Shown piece after piece: positions 17,204 through 24,517 of a stretch of 45,900 nucleotides of DNA. How positions within the stretch are numbered: position 1 is the stretch's first letter; every line of letters starts with the position of its first letter. The notes beneath the pieces are model-generated. The model searched no databases. It was not told the origin of the DNA and worked only from the letters and a program-made list of their open reading frames with translations. The stretch covers positions 1-45,900 of the forward strand of contig PGZT01000004.1 in the NCBI GenBank assembly GCA_002841455.1, given 5' to 3'. Source of the DNA: Firmicutes bacterium HGW-Firmicutes-21 (GTDB taxonomy: Bacteria > Bacillota > Clostridia > Oscillospirales > CAG-382). A program made the position numbers and the translations under genes.

Positions 17204-17947
17204 CTATTCCCACTTGAACAATCTGATTGCAACAAATGAACAGATTAACGCAATTGCAACCATTGCGAGGATAGACAGCAGGACATTATCCATCGGCAAG
17301 CCCAAGGTAGCGGATTTTAGTATTTTGATTCCTTGTGTCAGCGGCAAGATATCCACAACATTCTGCATGGCTTTCGGCATGATCTCATAAGGAACGGTTG
17401 CTCCTGAAAAAATCAGCATTGGAAAATACAATACGCTTGCGAGAATGCCTGCGATCTTCGAATTTTTTGCAATACCGCCCACCATCATGCCAATGCTGAA
17501 CATTGAAACCATTACCAAAATCCAGCCTAAGATAAATTGCAAGATACTTCCCTGCATTTTAAAACCGAAGAACAGCACTGCCACCGCAAGAAGTGTCAAA
17601 AGAGAAATTAAAGCATACAGAAAATAGATTGTCACTTCAACAATTAGAATTGTAACAGGGCTTATCGGGGTAACCTTGAACCTTTTTAGAATCTGCTTGC
17701 TTCTATAATCTGACACAACAAGTGGCAGTCCCATCACTCCGCCTGCGCAAATCGCAATGCTTGCCAACGCACCAAAGGATTGCTGAATAAAAGTATAGCT
17801 TGCGCCCTCAAATGCAGGCTTGATTCCATAAATAATGCCGAGCACAACAAGAACGATGATAGGCATAATAACTGCAAAAATTAACATATCCATTCCGCGC
17901 AGGGAGAGCTTCAGTTCCGTTTTAAGTATAGTTCTATATGACTTCAT
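17204..17947 (-). CDS. ABC-2 type exporter permease
   Basis: 247 residues with six predicted membrane helices; the first follows the N-terminal ILKTELKLSLRGMDMLIFAV. The segment GVMGLPLVVSDYRSKQILKR and FPMLIFSGATVPYEIMP are typical of ABC-2 membrane proteins of the DrrB type. The start overlaps the ATPase gene stop by 14 bases, so translation is coupled. With the ATPase it should form a homodimeric-permease exporter, often for antibiotics, lipids or peptides. The gene is complete although it borders a rearrangement junction. Confidence 0.87.
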   Translation of the reverse strand: MKSYRTILKTELKLSLRGMDMLIFAVIMPIIVLVVLGIIYGIKPAFEGASYTFIQQSFGALASIAICAGGVMGLPLVVSDYRSKQILKRFKVTPISPVTILIVEVTIYFLYALISLLTLLAVAVLFFGFKMQGSILQFILGWILVMVSMFSIGMMVGGIAKNSKIAGILASVLYFPMLIFSGATVPYEIMPKAMQNVVDILPLTQGIKILKSATLGLPMDNVLLSILAMVAIALICSFVAIRLFKWE

Positions 17948-18668
17948 TTTGTGTTACCTCCTCATCCGTATACCAAAGATACGCGTCCTCAAATTTGTCG
18001 TGAGGACTTTTGCTGATTGCCTCAGGCACCGTTCCATAAAATACCGATTTGCCCATTTTTAAAATGCAAATCTCATCGCACAAGATTTCCACCTCGTCCA
18101 TGTAATGCGAAGTGAGCAGAATGGTAAGCCCGTTCGCCTTGAGTTTTGAGAGTATCTGCCAGACATCCCGTCTGGCTCTTGCATCAAGACCTGTAGTAAG
18201 TTCATCTAAAAACACCACTTGCGGGCTTGGTATTAAGGCAAGTACAATAAACAGGCGCTGTTTTTGTCCACAGGAAAGCTCCTTCACATGGGTATTTATC
18301 TTGTCTGCAACACCAAATTTTTTTAGAAGACTTTTGTAATCCACCGGTTTTTTGTAAAGAGAGGCGGTTACCTCACACAGTTCACCGACTTTGATATTTT
18401 CTTGATAATGCGTTTCCTGGAACTGTACGCCCACTTGCCCAAAAAGCTCCTTGCGATTGGTAGTCGGGTTCATTCCTAATACAGAAACGACTCCACTGTC
18501 TGCTTTTTTTGTGCCTAAAACACAGTCAATGGTTGTGCTCTTTCCTGCGCCGTTTGCCCCAAGCAATCCGAATACTTTGCCTCTCTTTACAGAAAAACTG
18601 AAATCATCAACTGCTTTTAGATTTCCGTAAGATTTAGACAGATGTTCTACCTTGATTACATCTTCCAT
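17934..18668 (-). CDS. ABC exporter ATP-binding protein
   Basis: 244 residues. Walker A is GLLGANGAGKST, the Q-loop VQFQETHY, the signature LSCGQKQR (cysteine in place of the usual second glycine), Walker B VVFLDELTTGLD and the switch histidine TSHYMDE. The order and the C-terminal extension match the CcmA/DrrA class. The ATG at 18668 is preceded by AGGAGG; a TTG two codons upstream is possible. The upstream MerR regulator on the same strand probably controls this exporter. Confidence 0.9.
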   Translation of the reverse strand: MEDVIKVEHLSKSYGNLKAVDDFSFSVKRGKVFGLLGANGAGKSTTIDCVLGTKKADSGVVSVLGMNPTTNRKELFGQVGVQFQETHYQENIKVGELCEVTASLYKKPVDYKSLLKKFGVADKINTHVKELSCGQKQRLFIVLALIPSPQVVFLDELTTGLDARARRDVWQILSKLKANGLTILLTSHYMDEVEILCDEICILKMGKSVFYGTVPEAISKSPHDKFEDAYLWYTDEEVTQNEVI

Positions 18669-18700
18669 TATCAATTCCTCCTTTTGTTTGATATAAAAAG

Positions 18701-18730
18701 TATAACACCAAACAAAAGTCTGGTGTTATA
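18701..18730 (-). promoter_or_regulatory. Perfect 10-bp inverted repeat between merR and the ABC genes
   Basis: TATAACACCA (18701-18710) and TGGTGTTATA (18721-18730) flank a 10-base loop. On the minus strand the second arm is followed by CTTTTTATAT, so it could be an AU-rich terminator or attenuator. It overlaps the merR stop codon. The dyad symmetry would also suit an operator. Confidence 0.55.
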
Positions 18731-19484
18731 GTGGAGGGTTTGAATATTTACTTCTCATTTCACGAAGCAAATCTATGATTATCTCGGCATTTTCTTTAGC
18801 GATATTAAGGGATACTATTAATTGATCACAAACGGATACGATATTCTCTCTTGCGTTTGGTGTATTCAACAATTGATCGATGTTGGCTTCAGGATTATGG
18901 GTTAAAGAGTTTATCATTCTCAAAATTGCGGAAAGAGAGTAATTGGCGCACCGAAGTGATTTGATGATTTTTAACTCTTGTATATCCTTATTGCTGTAAA
19001 CACGATAACTGTTTTCACTGCGTTTGACCTTAAGCAGTCCATTCATTTCCCAATTGCGAAGTGTGTCCATGGTGATACCCAAAGCGCTTGATACTTCTTT
19101 ACGTTTCAAGAACACTGTATTTTCTTGAGCAAATCTTTGCAATAATATTTTAGTTATATCAACCGCTTCATTCGCATTTGTAATTTCTCCGCTGACAGTT
19201 TGAATATACCGATGTGTTAATTTAATTGCTTCATCGTATTGCTTGTCTGCAGATAATTTTACGACATCTATAATGTTATTTCTAAGTCCGTTTTGTAATA
19301 CCTCAATTTGGAATGCGGTGCGGGCTAATCTGAATTGATCGACATGAATATCTGTAAAAATCCTATAGCCATTTGGTCTTCGTAAAGGTTTCGGAATAAG
19401 TTCCAAATCCTCATACATTCGCACTGTGTTTGGATGAATGCCGATTATCTTTGCAATTTGACTTGTTGTATATGTGTTTTCTAT
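18726..19484 (-). CDS. MerR-family regulator whose start codon appears mutated (ATA)
   Basis: About 252 residues if begun at 19484. The frame gives ENTYTTSQIAKIIGIHPNTV then RMYEDLELIPKPLRRPNGYR, a complete MerR DNA-binding domain; a second MerR-like segment lies in the middle (SALGITMDTLRNWEMNGLLK). No ATG, GTG or TTG exists in frame upstream of the first helix: the codon where the start is expected is ATA, placed after GGTGATATT exactly as the ATG of the NUDIX gene at 24438 is. Initiation at the GTG at 19424 would remove the first recognition helix. So the gene either uses a rare ATA/ATT start or has lost its start. Its neighbours suggest it regulates the ABC exporter. Confidence 0.7.
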   Translation of the reverse strand: MENTYTTSQIAKIIGIHPNTVRMYEDLELIPKPLRRPNGYRIFTDIHVDQFRLARTAFQIEVLQNGLRNNIIDVVKLSADKQYDEAIKLTHRYIQTVSGEITNANEAVDITKILLQRFAQENTVFLKRKEVSSALGITMDTLRNWEMNGLLKVKRSENSYRVYSNKDIQELKIIKSLRCANYSLSAILRMINSLTHNPEANIDQLLNTPNARENIVSVCDQLIVSLNIAKENAEIIIDLLREMRSKYSNPPL

Positions 19485-19540
19485 AATATCACCAACTTTT
19501 AAAACATAGTTTGTTTAATAATCTATATTCCAATTTACTA

Positions 19541-19874
19541 GTTAACCTATTGCACAACCAACTCAACCAAAATAATTAATTTCATCCAACCTGCCCTGTA
19601 AACCTTAGAATTTTAAAAACATTTAATTTGCTCTGTACGCAACCTCTGACATCTAATCTGCTCTGTACCGAACACCTGACATCCAATCTGCTCTGTACAC
19701 TTTAAAATTAAGCCTTTGGACCTGTTACCTTGAACCGATTTTTTTGCGATTTTAGAGCAGCCACTTTTTACATTAAAACTCCGAAAAGTCTTTATTTAAT
19801 GGATTTTTTACACACTCACTTATCAACCCTTGACATCAATACCACGCACTCAACGTGAAGTTTTTAGGCTATTT
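19541..19874 (-). repeat. Iteron/attachment module, copy 1
   Basis: Contains an outer boundary motif like TTAACCTATTGCACAA (19542-19557), four iterons starting at 19583, 19620, 19650 and 19680 (type CATCTAATCTGCTCTGTAC), a GACCTGTT block near 19719, and the 32-bp rlmD-tail core at 19826-19857, ending with TAGGCTATTT at 19865. A further iteron-like TGACATCTATCCTG is at 19921. The iteron-to-core distance is 146 bases. Copies 2 and 3 at 21866 and 24518 have the same plan. Confidence 0.85.
19826..19857 (-). repeat. rlmD-tail attachment core 1
   Basis: Read on the minus strand it encodes HVECVVLMSRV, the consensus end of RlmD proteins, and the frame stops two codons later. It matches core 2 at 30 of 32 bases and the resident rlmD core at 26 of 32. 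There is no rlmD gene upstream of it here. Confidence 0.85.
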
Positions 19875-19968
19875 CACACTTTCCTAAAAATACAATAAAA
19901 ATGCTGTGTTTATGCTGGATTGACATCTATCCTGTTCTCTCAAGAAATAATTCTCGATTAGGCTATTT
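19865..19968. repeat. Paired TAGGCTATTT motifs beside core 1
   Basis: TAGGCTATTT occurs at 19865-19874 and 19959-19968. The same pair flanks the matching interval beside core 2 at 22179-22188 and 22275-22284, with spacings of 94 and 96 bases. TTTCCTAAAAATAC follows the first motif in both. Confidence 0.75.
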
Positions 19969-19975
19969 TATGTTT

Positions 19976-20899
19976 TCACTTCTTTGAACTGTATTTTTTG
20001 TTTTTTCTACGGCTGCAATCCTCGCCCTCTATAACATTACTTCGGTGCTGTTTTTCGATCTGCACAGCTTGATACATTTCTTTGGATATGATCGCTGGAT
20101 TATTACCCTCGGCAAAATAACATAAATCATGTTTTCCATTATCCAATAACCGAACATTTCCTACGTATTTTTCATTACTGAGCATTACGTCAATTGTCCG
20201 CTTGCACCATTTGTCTCTGTCGGTAGGAGATTTTATTTCAAGTCGTTCCAGTTCTTTCACAATACCTAAAACACTCTTACCCTGAAGATAGAGGTTAAAT
20301 ATCAAGCGGACATTTTTTGCTTCTTTATCATCGATATCCAGATTACCATCTGCATCATTAAAATATCCATAGCATTTTCTTTTATATAGCTTTGAAGTAC
20401 CTTGTGCAGCACGTTGTTTTATACCCCATTTTATATTGTCGCTGCGTGATTCATTCTCTGCCTATGCAATTGACTCTATTATTGAGATCATAAGGTCATT
20501 ATCTGTATCAGCTGTATCAAGTACTTCCTGTTCAAATATAACACGAACGCCGAGAATCCTTAGCTGGTTCAATGCATCAAGAATCTCTACCGTATCTCGG
20601 CCAAACCTGCTAATACTCTTGGTTAAGATAATCTCTATATCACGTGACTTACAATCCTGCAGCATACGAGAAAACTCTTTACGAGAAGAACCTGTCTTGC
20701 TTGAAGCAATATCTATATACACATCTACTAACAACCATTTGGGGTTAGCTGCTGTTAATCTTGTTAGCGCTGATACTTGAGCGGCAAGACTTTTCAGCTG
20801 ATCAGCACTGTTTGTACTCACACGGCAGTAAATACCTACACGCTTTTCACGCTTTTGTGGCAATGGTGGTATGAAATGAATTGTTTTATTATCAGCCAC
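19976..20899 (-). pseudogene. Serine recombinase gene interrupted by one in-frame amber codon
   Basis: The frame is continuous from the GTG at 20899 (GGAGGTG upstream) to the stop at 19976, about 307 codons, except for TAG at 20462-20464. The resolvase catalytic domain is complete before it: GIYCRVSTNSADQLKSLAAQ (catalytic serine) and SISRFGRDTVEIL. After the TAG the frame continues AENESRSDNIKWGIKQRAAQ and on to the recombinase domain ending KKYSSKK. The intact paralogue at 22308-23270 has glutamine (CAG) at the matching place (AQAENESRS), so a single CAG-to-TAG change explains it. TAG ends several other genes here, so readthrough is unlikely. The catalytic fragment alone might still be made. 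Confidence 0.85.
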
Positions 20900-20928
20900 G
20901 ACAACACCTCCTTAATTACGGTTTCTTT

Positions 20929-20946
20929 GACAAATTGCAATTTGTC
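20929..20946. promoter_or_regulatory. Perfect 18-bp palindrome upstream of the broken recombinase
   Basis: GACAAATTG followed directly by CAATTTGTC, 29 bases upstream of the GTG start and just after the methyltransferase stop. It lacks a T-run, so an operator is more likely than a terminator. Confidence 0.5.
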
Positions 20947-20961
20947 TGCTTCATATGATGC

Positions 20962-21759
20962 TCATTTTGTTCCTATGAACAATAGATGGTTGCTATGTCC
21001 AAGAAGCTCAGGCTTTTCGCAACAATAGAAATGATATTTTAAATATTGATTATAACTATATTCGTCCATTGCATTGATTTTTTCAGCGAGTAATTCACTC
21101 ATACCATCAGATGCAATTTCTTTTTCAATTGTTATTTTTCCATCAACAAGCATTTGTCTACATTGCTCTACCGTGAAAAACACAAACGGAAAATCTTCTA
21201 ATTTAAATGTGTCGTGGTTATATTCATTTCCATTGAAAAAGTTTTGATTATAACAGATCTCTGTAATAATTACCATGTCGTTTGAAATAAATGCAAAGAA
21301 TATAACACCATTATCTTTACATACTCGTTTTGCTTCAGCAATACATTTTTGGCGATCAGCTTCATTATGTAAATGATATAAGGGACCAAATAATAAGACA
21401 ATATCAAAGGACTTATCGGGATATGGTGATAAATCCATTGCATTCCCTTGTTTTAGATTTATCGAATGCTTACTTGTAATCTTTTTCCTAAATGCTTGAA
21501 TATTATTATCTGCAAGTTCAATCGCACTTACTTTATATCCTTTTTCTGCAAAATAAAGACTATATTCACCCGCACCTGCACCAATATCTAAAATCCTATC
21601 ATTTGGTTTCAAATATTTTTCTATATATTTAACTGTTGTTAAAAATTCAACTCGAGCAGATTTAGAACGATTCAATCTTAAATCCTCATTGAAAATTTCA
21701 TAGGTTTTTGATATTTGTTCAATCTCGTCGTTTATTTCACGAAGTTTATTAAAATCCAT
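20962..21759 (-). CDS. Class I SAM-dependent methyltransferase (cassette cargo)
   Basis: 265 residues from the ATG at 21759, which has GGAGGG upstream. Motif I is ILDIGAGAGEYSLYFAEKGY, then VSAIELADNN, GNAMDLSPYPDKSFDIVLLFGP and LYHLHNEADRQKCIAEAKRV, the landmarks of Methyltransf_11/25 small-molecule methyltransferases. It is not an Erm-type rRNA methyltransferase by motif. Similar enzymes are frequent cargo of clostridial mobile elements, and an antibiotic or metabolite substrate is possible but not shown. It is the only cargo gene of unit 2. Confidence 0.88.
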   Translation of the reverse strand: MDFNKLREINDEIEQISKTYEIFNEDLRLNRSKSARVEFLTTVKYIEKYLKPNDRILDIGAGAGEYSLYFAEKGYKVSAIELADNNIQAFRKKITSKHSINLKQGNAMDLSPYPDKSFDIVLLFGPLYHLHNEADRQKCIAEAKRVCKDNGVIFFAFISNDMVIITEICYNQNFFNGNEYNHDTFKLEDFPFVFFTVEQCRQMLVDGKITIEKEIASDGMSELLAEKINAMDEYSYNQYLKYHFYCCEKPELLGHSNHLLFIGTK

Positions 21760-21796
21760 AATTGTTCCCTCCACAAGCTAATATAAATAATCTGCA

Positions 21797-21872
21797 TTAA
21801 CATGAGTTCATATTTCCATTTAACATCATGGCTAATAAACATGAAGACATATTTCGTCTATGTTGATTAGCC
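21797..21872 (-). promoter_or_regulatory. Hairpin and possible 17-residue leader peptide before the cassette methyltransferase
   Basis: GGCTAAT (21830-21836) pairs with ATTAGCC (21866-21872), and the inner AACAT/ATGTT and AGAC/GTCT segments extend the helix. Overlapping it, ATG at 21850 opens a short frame (MSSCLLAMMLNGNMNSC) ending at 21797, 38 bases upstream of the gene. There is no strong ribosome site for it. The layout resembles leader-peptide attenuators of resistance genes, but this is inference. Confidence 0.4.
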
Positions 21873-22188
21873 TATTTCACAAATTATTATCCAAACATCC
21901 AACCTGCTCTGTCAACCTCGGAAAATCTGAAAAACATCTAAATCGACCTCTCGTAAACCCCTGACATCTAACCTGACCACTCGTTAGACACTGACATCTA
22001 AATCGCTCTGTCACAAGGAAATTTGCTTGTTTTGACCTGTTCCCTCGAAGCAAAAATCAGGCAATTTCTAAGTGGTGGTTTTTGTGGCAAGAACCTTGAA
22101 ATGCTCTTATATCAAGCCCTTTTTCACAGCTTATTCTAGACCCTTGACATCAATACGACACACTCAACGTGTGAAACTTAGGCTATTT
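21866..22188 (-). repeat. Iteron/attachment module, copy 2
   Basis: Outer motif TTAGCCTATTTCACAA at 21867, then four iterons starting at 21896, 21935, 21965 and 21995 (for example CATCTAACCTGACCACTCG), alternating between AACCTG and AAATCG types. GACCTGTTCCCTCGAAGCAA follows near 22034, then core 2 at 22140-22171 and TAGGCTATTT at 22179. Iteron spacing 39/30/30 equals copy 3; distance from the fourth iteron to the core is 145 bases. Confidence 0.88.
22140..22171 (-). repeat. rlmD-tail attachment core 2
   Basis: On the minus strand it encodes HVECVVLMSRV followed directly by TAG. It sits between the recombinase end of unit 1 and the iteron end of unit 2, as a joint between two tandem elements would. 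In the frame of the rlmD tail a stop codon lies three codons upstream of it, so it is a stand-alone fragment. Confidence 0.85.
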
Positions 22189-22284
22189 CATTCTTTTCCT
22201 AAAAATACGCAATTGTTATTGTATATAAGCCTATCTCTGCTATATAATATACACCATCGGAAGGTAAATTTGAATAGGCTATTT
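22179..22284. repeat. Paired TAGGCTATTT motifs beside core 2
   Basis: Motifs at 22179-22188 and 22275-22284. The second lies just before the recombinase ribosome site here, but just after the recombinase stop codon in unit 2, because the recombinase gene points the other way there. Confidence 0.75.
22219..22248 (+). promoter_or_regulatory. Promoter of the intact serine recombinase
   Basis: TTGTAT, 18 bases, TATAAT, 60 bases upstream of the GTG at 22308. It lies between the two TAGGCTATTT motifs, so binding there could autoregulate the gene. Confidence 0.6.
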
Positions 22285-22307
22285 TGAAATTATCGGAGGA
22301 AATGTGT

Positions 22308-23270
22308 GTGGGAGCCAAAAGTATCAGAAAAATAGATGCTTATGAAAAAGCCATCAAAAATGCTGCCATATACTGCCGTGTCAGCAGCGGAAAGGCAAGG
22401 CAGCTCAACAGCCTAACGACACAGATATCTGCGCTGACGAGAATGGTTTATTACATACCAAGTTGTAGACTTAAGGATATTTATGTCGATATTGCTTCCG
22501 GCAAGAACGCCACAGGGCGCAAAGAATACCAGCGAATGCTGCGAGACTGCCGCCGTGGGGAAATTGATGTCATCTATGTAAAAAGTGTAAGTCGGTTTGG
22601 CAGAGATACGGTTGACGCACTATCTGCATTTAATGAAATACGTCCTTTGGGTGTTCGTATTATATTTCAGGAGGAGGGGATTGATTCCGATAACCTTGAA
22701 GCTTCTCTGATGCTATCTGTTGCTACATCTCTTGCCCAGGCAGAAAATGAATCACGCAGTGAGAATATCAATATGGGAATCCAGTTCGGAGCTATGTCGG
22801 GGACATCAAAGCTTTACTCAAAAAAGTGCTTTGGCTACGACCATGACAAAGACGGCAATCTGGTCATCAAGGAGCCAGAAGCATCAGCTGTTCGGTTGAT
22901 TTTTGAAAACTATCTGGCAGGATACAGCATTTTAGGCCTGCGTAAGCTATTATTTAAAAAAGGAATCAACTCTCCGACAAACAAAATATTATGGTGCAAA
23001 CAGTCCATCGAGATGATTCTAAATAATTATAAATATACCGGAAACTCTATAATACTTGACCCTGAGAAAACTCAAAGTGGCAGAGATGGTTATTGCGTTC
23101 ATGATCATCATCCGGCTGTTATCAGCACAGAAATGTTTGAAGCCGTACAAATAGAGAGGGTCTCCCGTAGCAACGTTATTCAAACAGAGACTGGGAAGAC
23201 CCGAAAATCCACGAAGTACAGTTCTAAAAGGAAGTATAAGGTAAAAACAAATAGGCACTCTATGGTATGA
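22308..23270 (+). CDS. Serine recombinase (resolvase/invertase catalytic domain plus recombinase domain)
   Basis: About 320 residues from the GTG at 22308, chosen because GGAGG lies seven bases upstream; a TTG at 22284 and an ATG at 22302 are also in frame but too far or too close. The catalytic domain carries AAIYCRVSSGKARQLNSLTT (catalytic serine), DIASGKNATGRKEYQRMLRD and VKSVSRFGRDTVDALSAFNE. A linker helix with AQAENESRSENINMG leads to a recombinase domain (CFGYDHDKDGNLVIKEPEAS, SPTNKILWCKQSIEMILNNY). It is short for a large serine integrase: no zinc ribbon or long coiled coil. It is close in sequence to the broken copy at 19976-20899. It presumably acts on the rlmD-tail cores. Confidence 0.9.
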   Translation: MGAKSIRKIDAYEKAIKNAAIYCRVSSGKARQLNSLTTQISALTRMVYYIPSCRLKDIYVDIASGKNATGRKEYQRMLRDCRRGEIDVIYVKSVSRFGRDTVDALSAFNEIRPLGVRIIFQEEGIDSDNLEASLMLSVATSLAQAENESRSENINMGIQFGAMSGTSKLYSKKCFGYDHDKDGNLVIKEPEASAVRLIFENYLAGYSILGLRKLLFKKGINSPTNKILWCKQSIEMILNNYKYTGNSIILDPEKTQSGRDGYCVHDHHPAVISTEMFEAVQIERVSRSNVIQTETGKTRKSTKYSSKRKYKVKTNRHSMV

Positions 23271-23320
23271 TATCTCTGGCGTAGATGCCTTACTTTTTTT
23301 GGACCTATGCTTATTTCTGA

Positions 23321-23986
23321 TCATATTGTTATAATTGCATTTTGACACCATGTAAACAATACATCAAATGCATACTTAAAATCATACTCCTTGTTGTCTT
23401 TTAGCTTTATTGCCATTTCCATTACTTCTTTGTCATTATTTTTTAGATGTTTGATGAGCTCTCTCTTCGTAGTCATGAAGATTCCGCTGTCAATATAATA
23501 CATATTTTGAATAATAAAAAATGCTGATTTATAAGTAAGCGGTAACCGAACAATATTTTTTTCTCTATCAGAATGGATATAACGATGACATAGTTCATGA
23601 AACAGGTTGCCCAAACTAAGTTTTATAAAATTCTTCTCATCTTCAACCGTATATGTAGGAACGAAATCAGCAAGTTTTCCGTATAAATCCTTTGTTGTGT
23701 GTAAAAGCTGACATACTTCAAGCGGATTCCAGTTTGCCATTTCCGATTTTCCACAAATAAATCCACATGATTTCTCAAAATATCCAATAGATATAAGAAT
23801 ATTTTTGTAATCATCCAAATCATGGACTGTCATCTTATCAATGATTACCATGATATCAATATCGCTATTTTCTTTGGCTTCGTTTCTAAAATAGCTACCC
23901 TGTAAACCGACATAAAGAAGTCTTTTACAAAATTTATCTTGTAATAATCTTAACAGATCATTTAAATACTTCTCTAATCCAAACAT
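23321..23986 (-). CDS. Nucleotidyltransferase-domain protein (cassette cargo)
   Basis: 221 residues. The polymerase-beta-type active site is GLQGSYFRNEAKENSDIDIM: glycine-serine, then the two aspartates of SDID. The alpha-helical C-terminal domain resembles aminoglycoside- and lincosamide-type nucleotidyltransferases, so drug nucleotidylation is possible, but the specific class could not be assigned. An MNT-type toxin/antitoxin role is a less likely alternative because no HEPN partner is present. Its start overlaps the upstream NUDIX gene by 13 bases, so the two are translationally coupled. Confidence 0.8.
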   Translation of the reverse strand: MFGLEKYLNDLLRLLQDKFCKRLLYVGLQGSYFRNEAKENSDIDIMVIIDKMTVHDLDDYKNILISIGYFEKSCGFICGKSEMANWNPLEVCQLLHTTKDLYGKLADFVPTYTVEDEKNFIKLSLGNLFHELCHRYIHSDREKNIVRLPLTYKSAFFIIQNMYYIDSGIFMTTKRELIKHLKNNDKEVMEMAIKLKDNKEYDFKYAFDVLFTWCQNAIITI

Positions 23987-24438
23987 TCAGGATCACCTGC
24001 CTCTTCGTTCCCCAGATAGACCCGGTATGGCTTACCTTCGTAATAGTTCATTATTTGCCGTCTGAGCTTTGATGGGTATAAAGGTTGGATATTAAGCGTT
24101 GATATGTCTAACCAGTCATAACCTATCTGGTTTGTGTCCCCGTGAAGTGTGGCATTTGGAATGTCACCTATATACTCACAAAGAAAGACCAAATCAACTC
24201 TGTGAAATTTCTCTCCATGCAATCCTTCAACTACAAAGAGCAGTTCTTTACATTCTGTTAGAATACCCATTTCCTCTGCAACTTCACGACAAGCCGCAGA
24301 TGACAACAATTCTTCAGCTTCCTGTCCTCCACCTGGCATGATATACCATTCACCATCAGAATCCTTCAATTTAATGGCTAACATTTTCCCATCTTTAATT
24401 ACAAGAGCCTTGGCAGAATTTCGTATGTTTCTTCCCAT
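23974..24438 (-). CDS. NUDIX hydrolase (cassette cargo)
   Basis: 154 residues from the ATG at 24438, which has GAGGTGAT upstream. The NUDIX box is intact (GGQEAEELLSSAACREVAEE then MGI). It should hydrolyse a nucleoside diphosphate linked to another group. It is first in unit 1, directly behind the iteron leader, and is coupled to the nucleotidyltransferase gene that follows. The pairing of the two is suggestive of a shared nucleotide-linked substrate. Confidence 0.88.
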   Translation of the reverse strand: MGRNIRNSAKALVIKDGKMLAIKLKDSDGEWYIMPGGGQEAEELLSSAACREVAEEMGILTECKELLFVVEGLHGEKFHRVDLVFLCEYIGDIPNATLHGDTNQIGYDWLDISTLNIQPLYPSKLRRQIMNYYEGKPYRVYLGNEEAGDPECLD

Positions 24439-24517
24439 AATATCACCTCGCAAAACTAATATAAATTCCATTATTAACTTAGATTTTCCACTACAAATCA
24501 ACTCGATTTTTTGTCAA

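Larger units (their letters stand above)
17190..19857 (-). mobile_element. Recombinase cassette unit 3 (MerR + ABC exporter), distal end lost
   Basis: Bounded on the right by the rlmD-tail core at 19826-19857. In the rlmD sense it runs core, four iterons, leader, MerR, ABC ATPase, ABC permease. Units 1 and 2 end in a serine recombinase and another core; this one ends abruptly near 17190 next to an orphan start codon, so the recombinase end appears deleted. The left boundary is inferred. Confidence 0.55.
19826..22171 (-). mobile_element. Recombinase cassette unit 2 (methyltransferase + broken serine recombinase)
   Basis: About 2.3 kb between cores 2 and 1. In the rlmD sense it runs core, four iterons, hairpin leader, methyltransferase, palindrome, serine recombinase, two TAGGCTATTT motifs, next core. 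Same plan as unit 1, but with different cargo. Confidence 0.75.

Noticed and set aside
19583-19700. Possible CRISPR array from 30-base spaced repeats
   Set aside because: Only four units, the sequence between repeats is short and itself similar across copies, and no cas genes are present. They behave as iterons.
20462-20464. Recoded amber codon (for example pyrrolysine) in the recombinase
   Set aside because: TAG ends several intact genes in this window, and the paralogue has CAG there, so a simple nonsense mutation is more likely.
22140-22171. Core 2 as the end of a second rlmD gene
   Set aside because: In that frame a stop codon lies three codons upstream, so only the tail is present.
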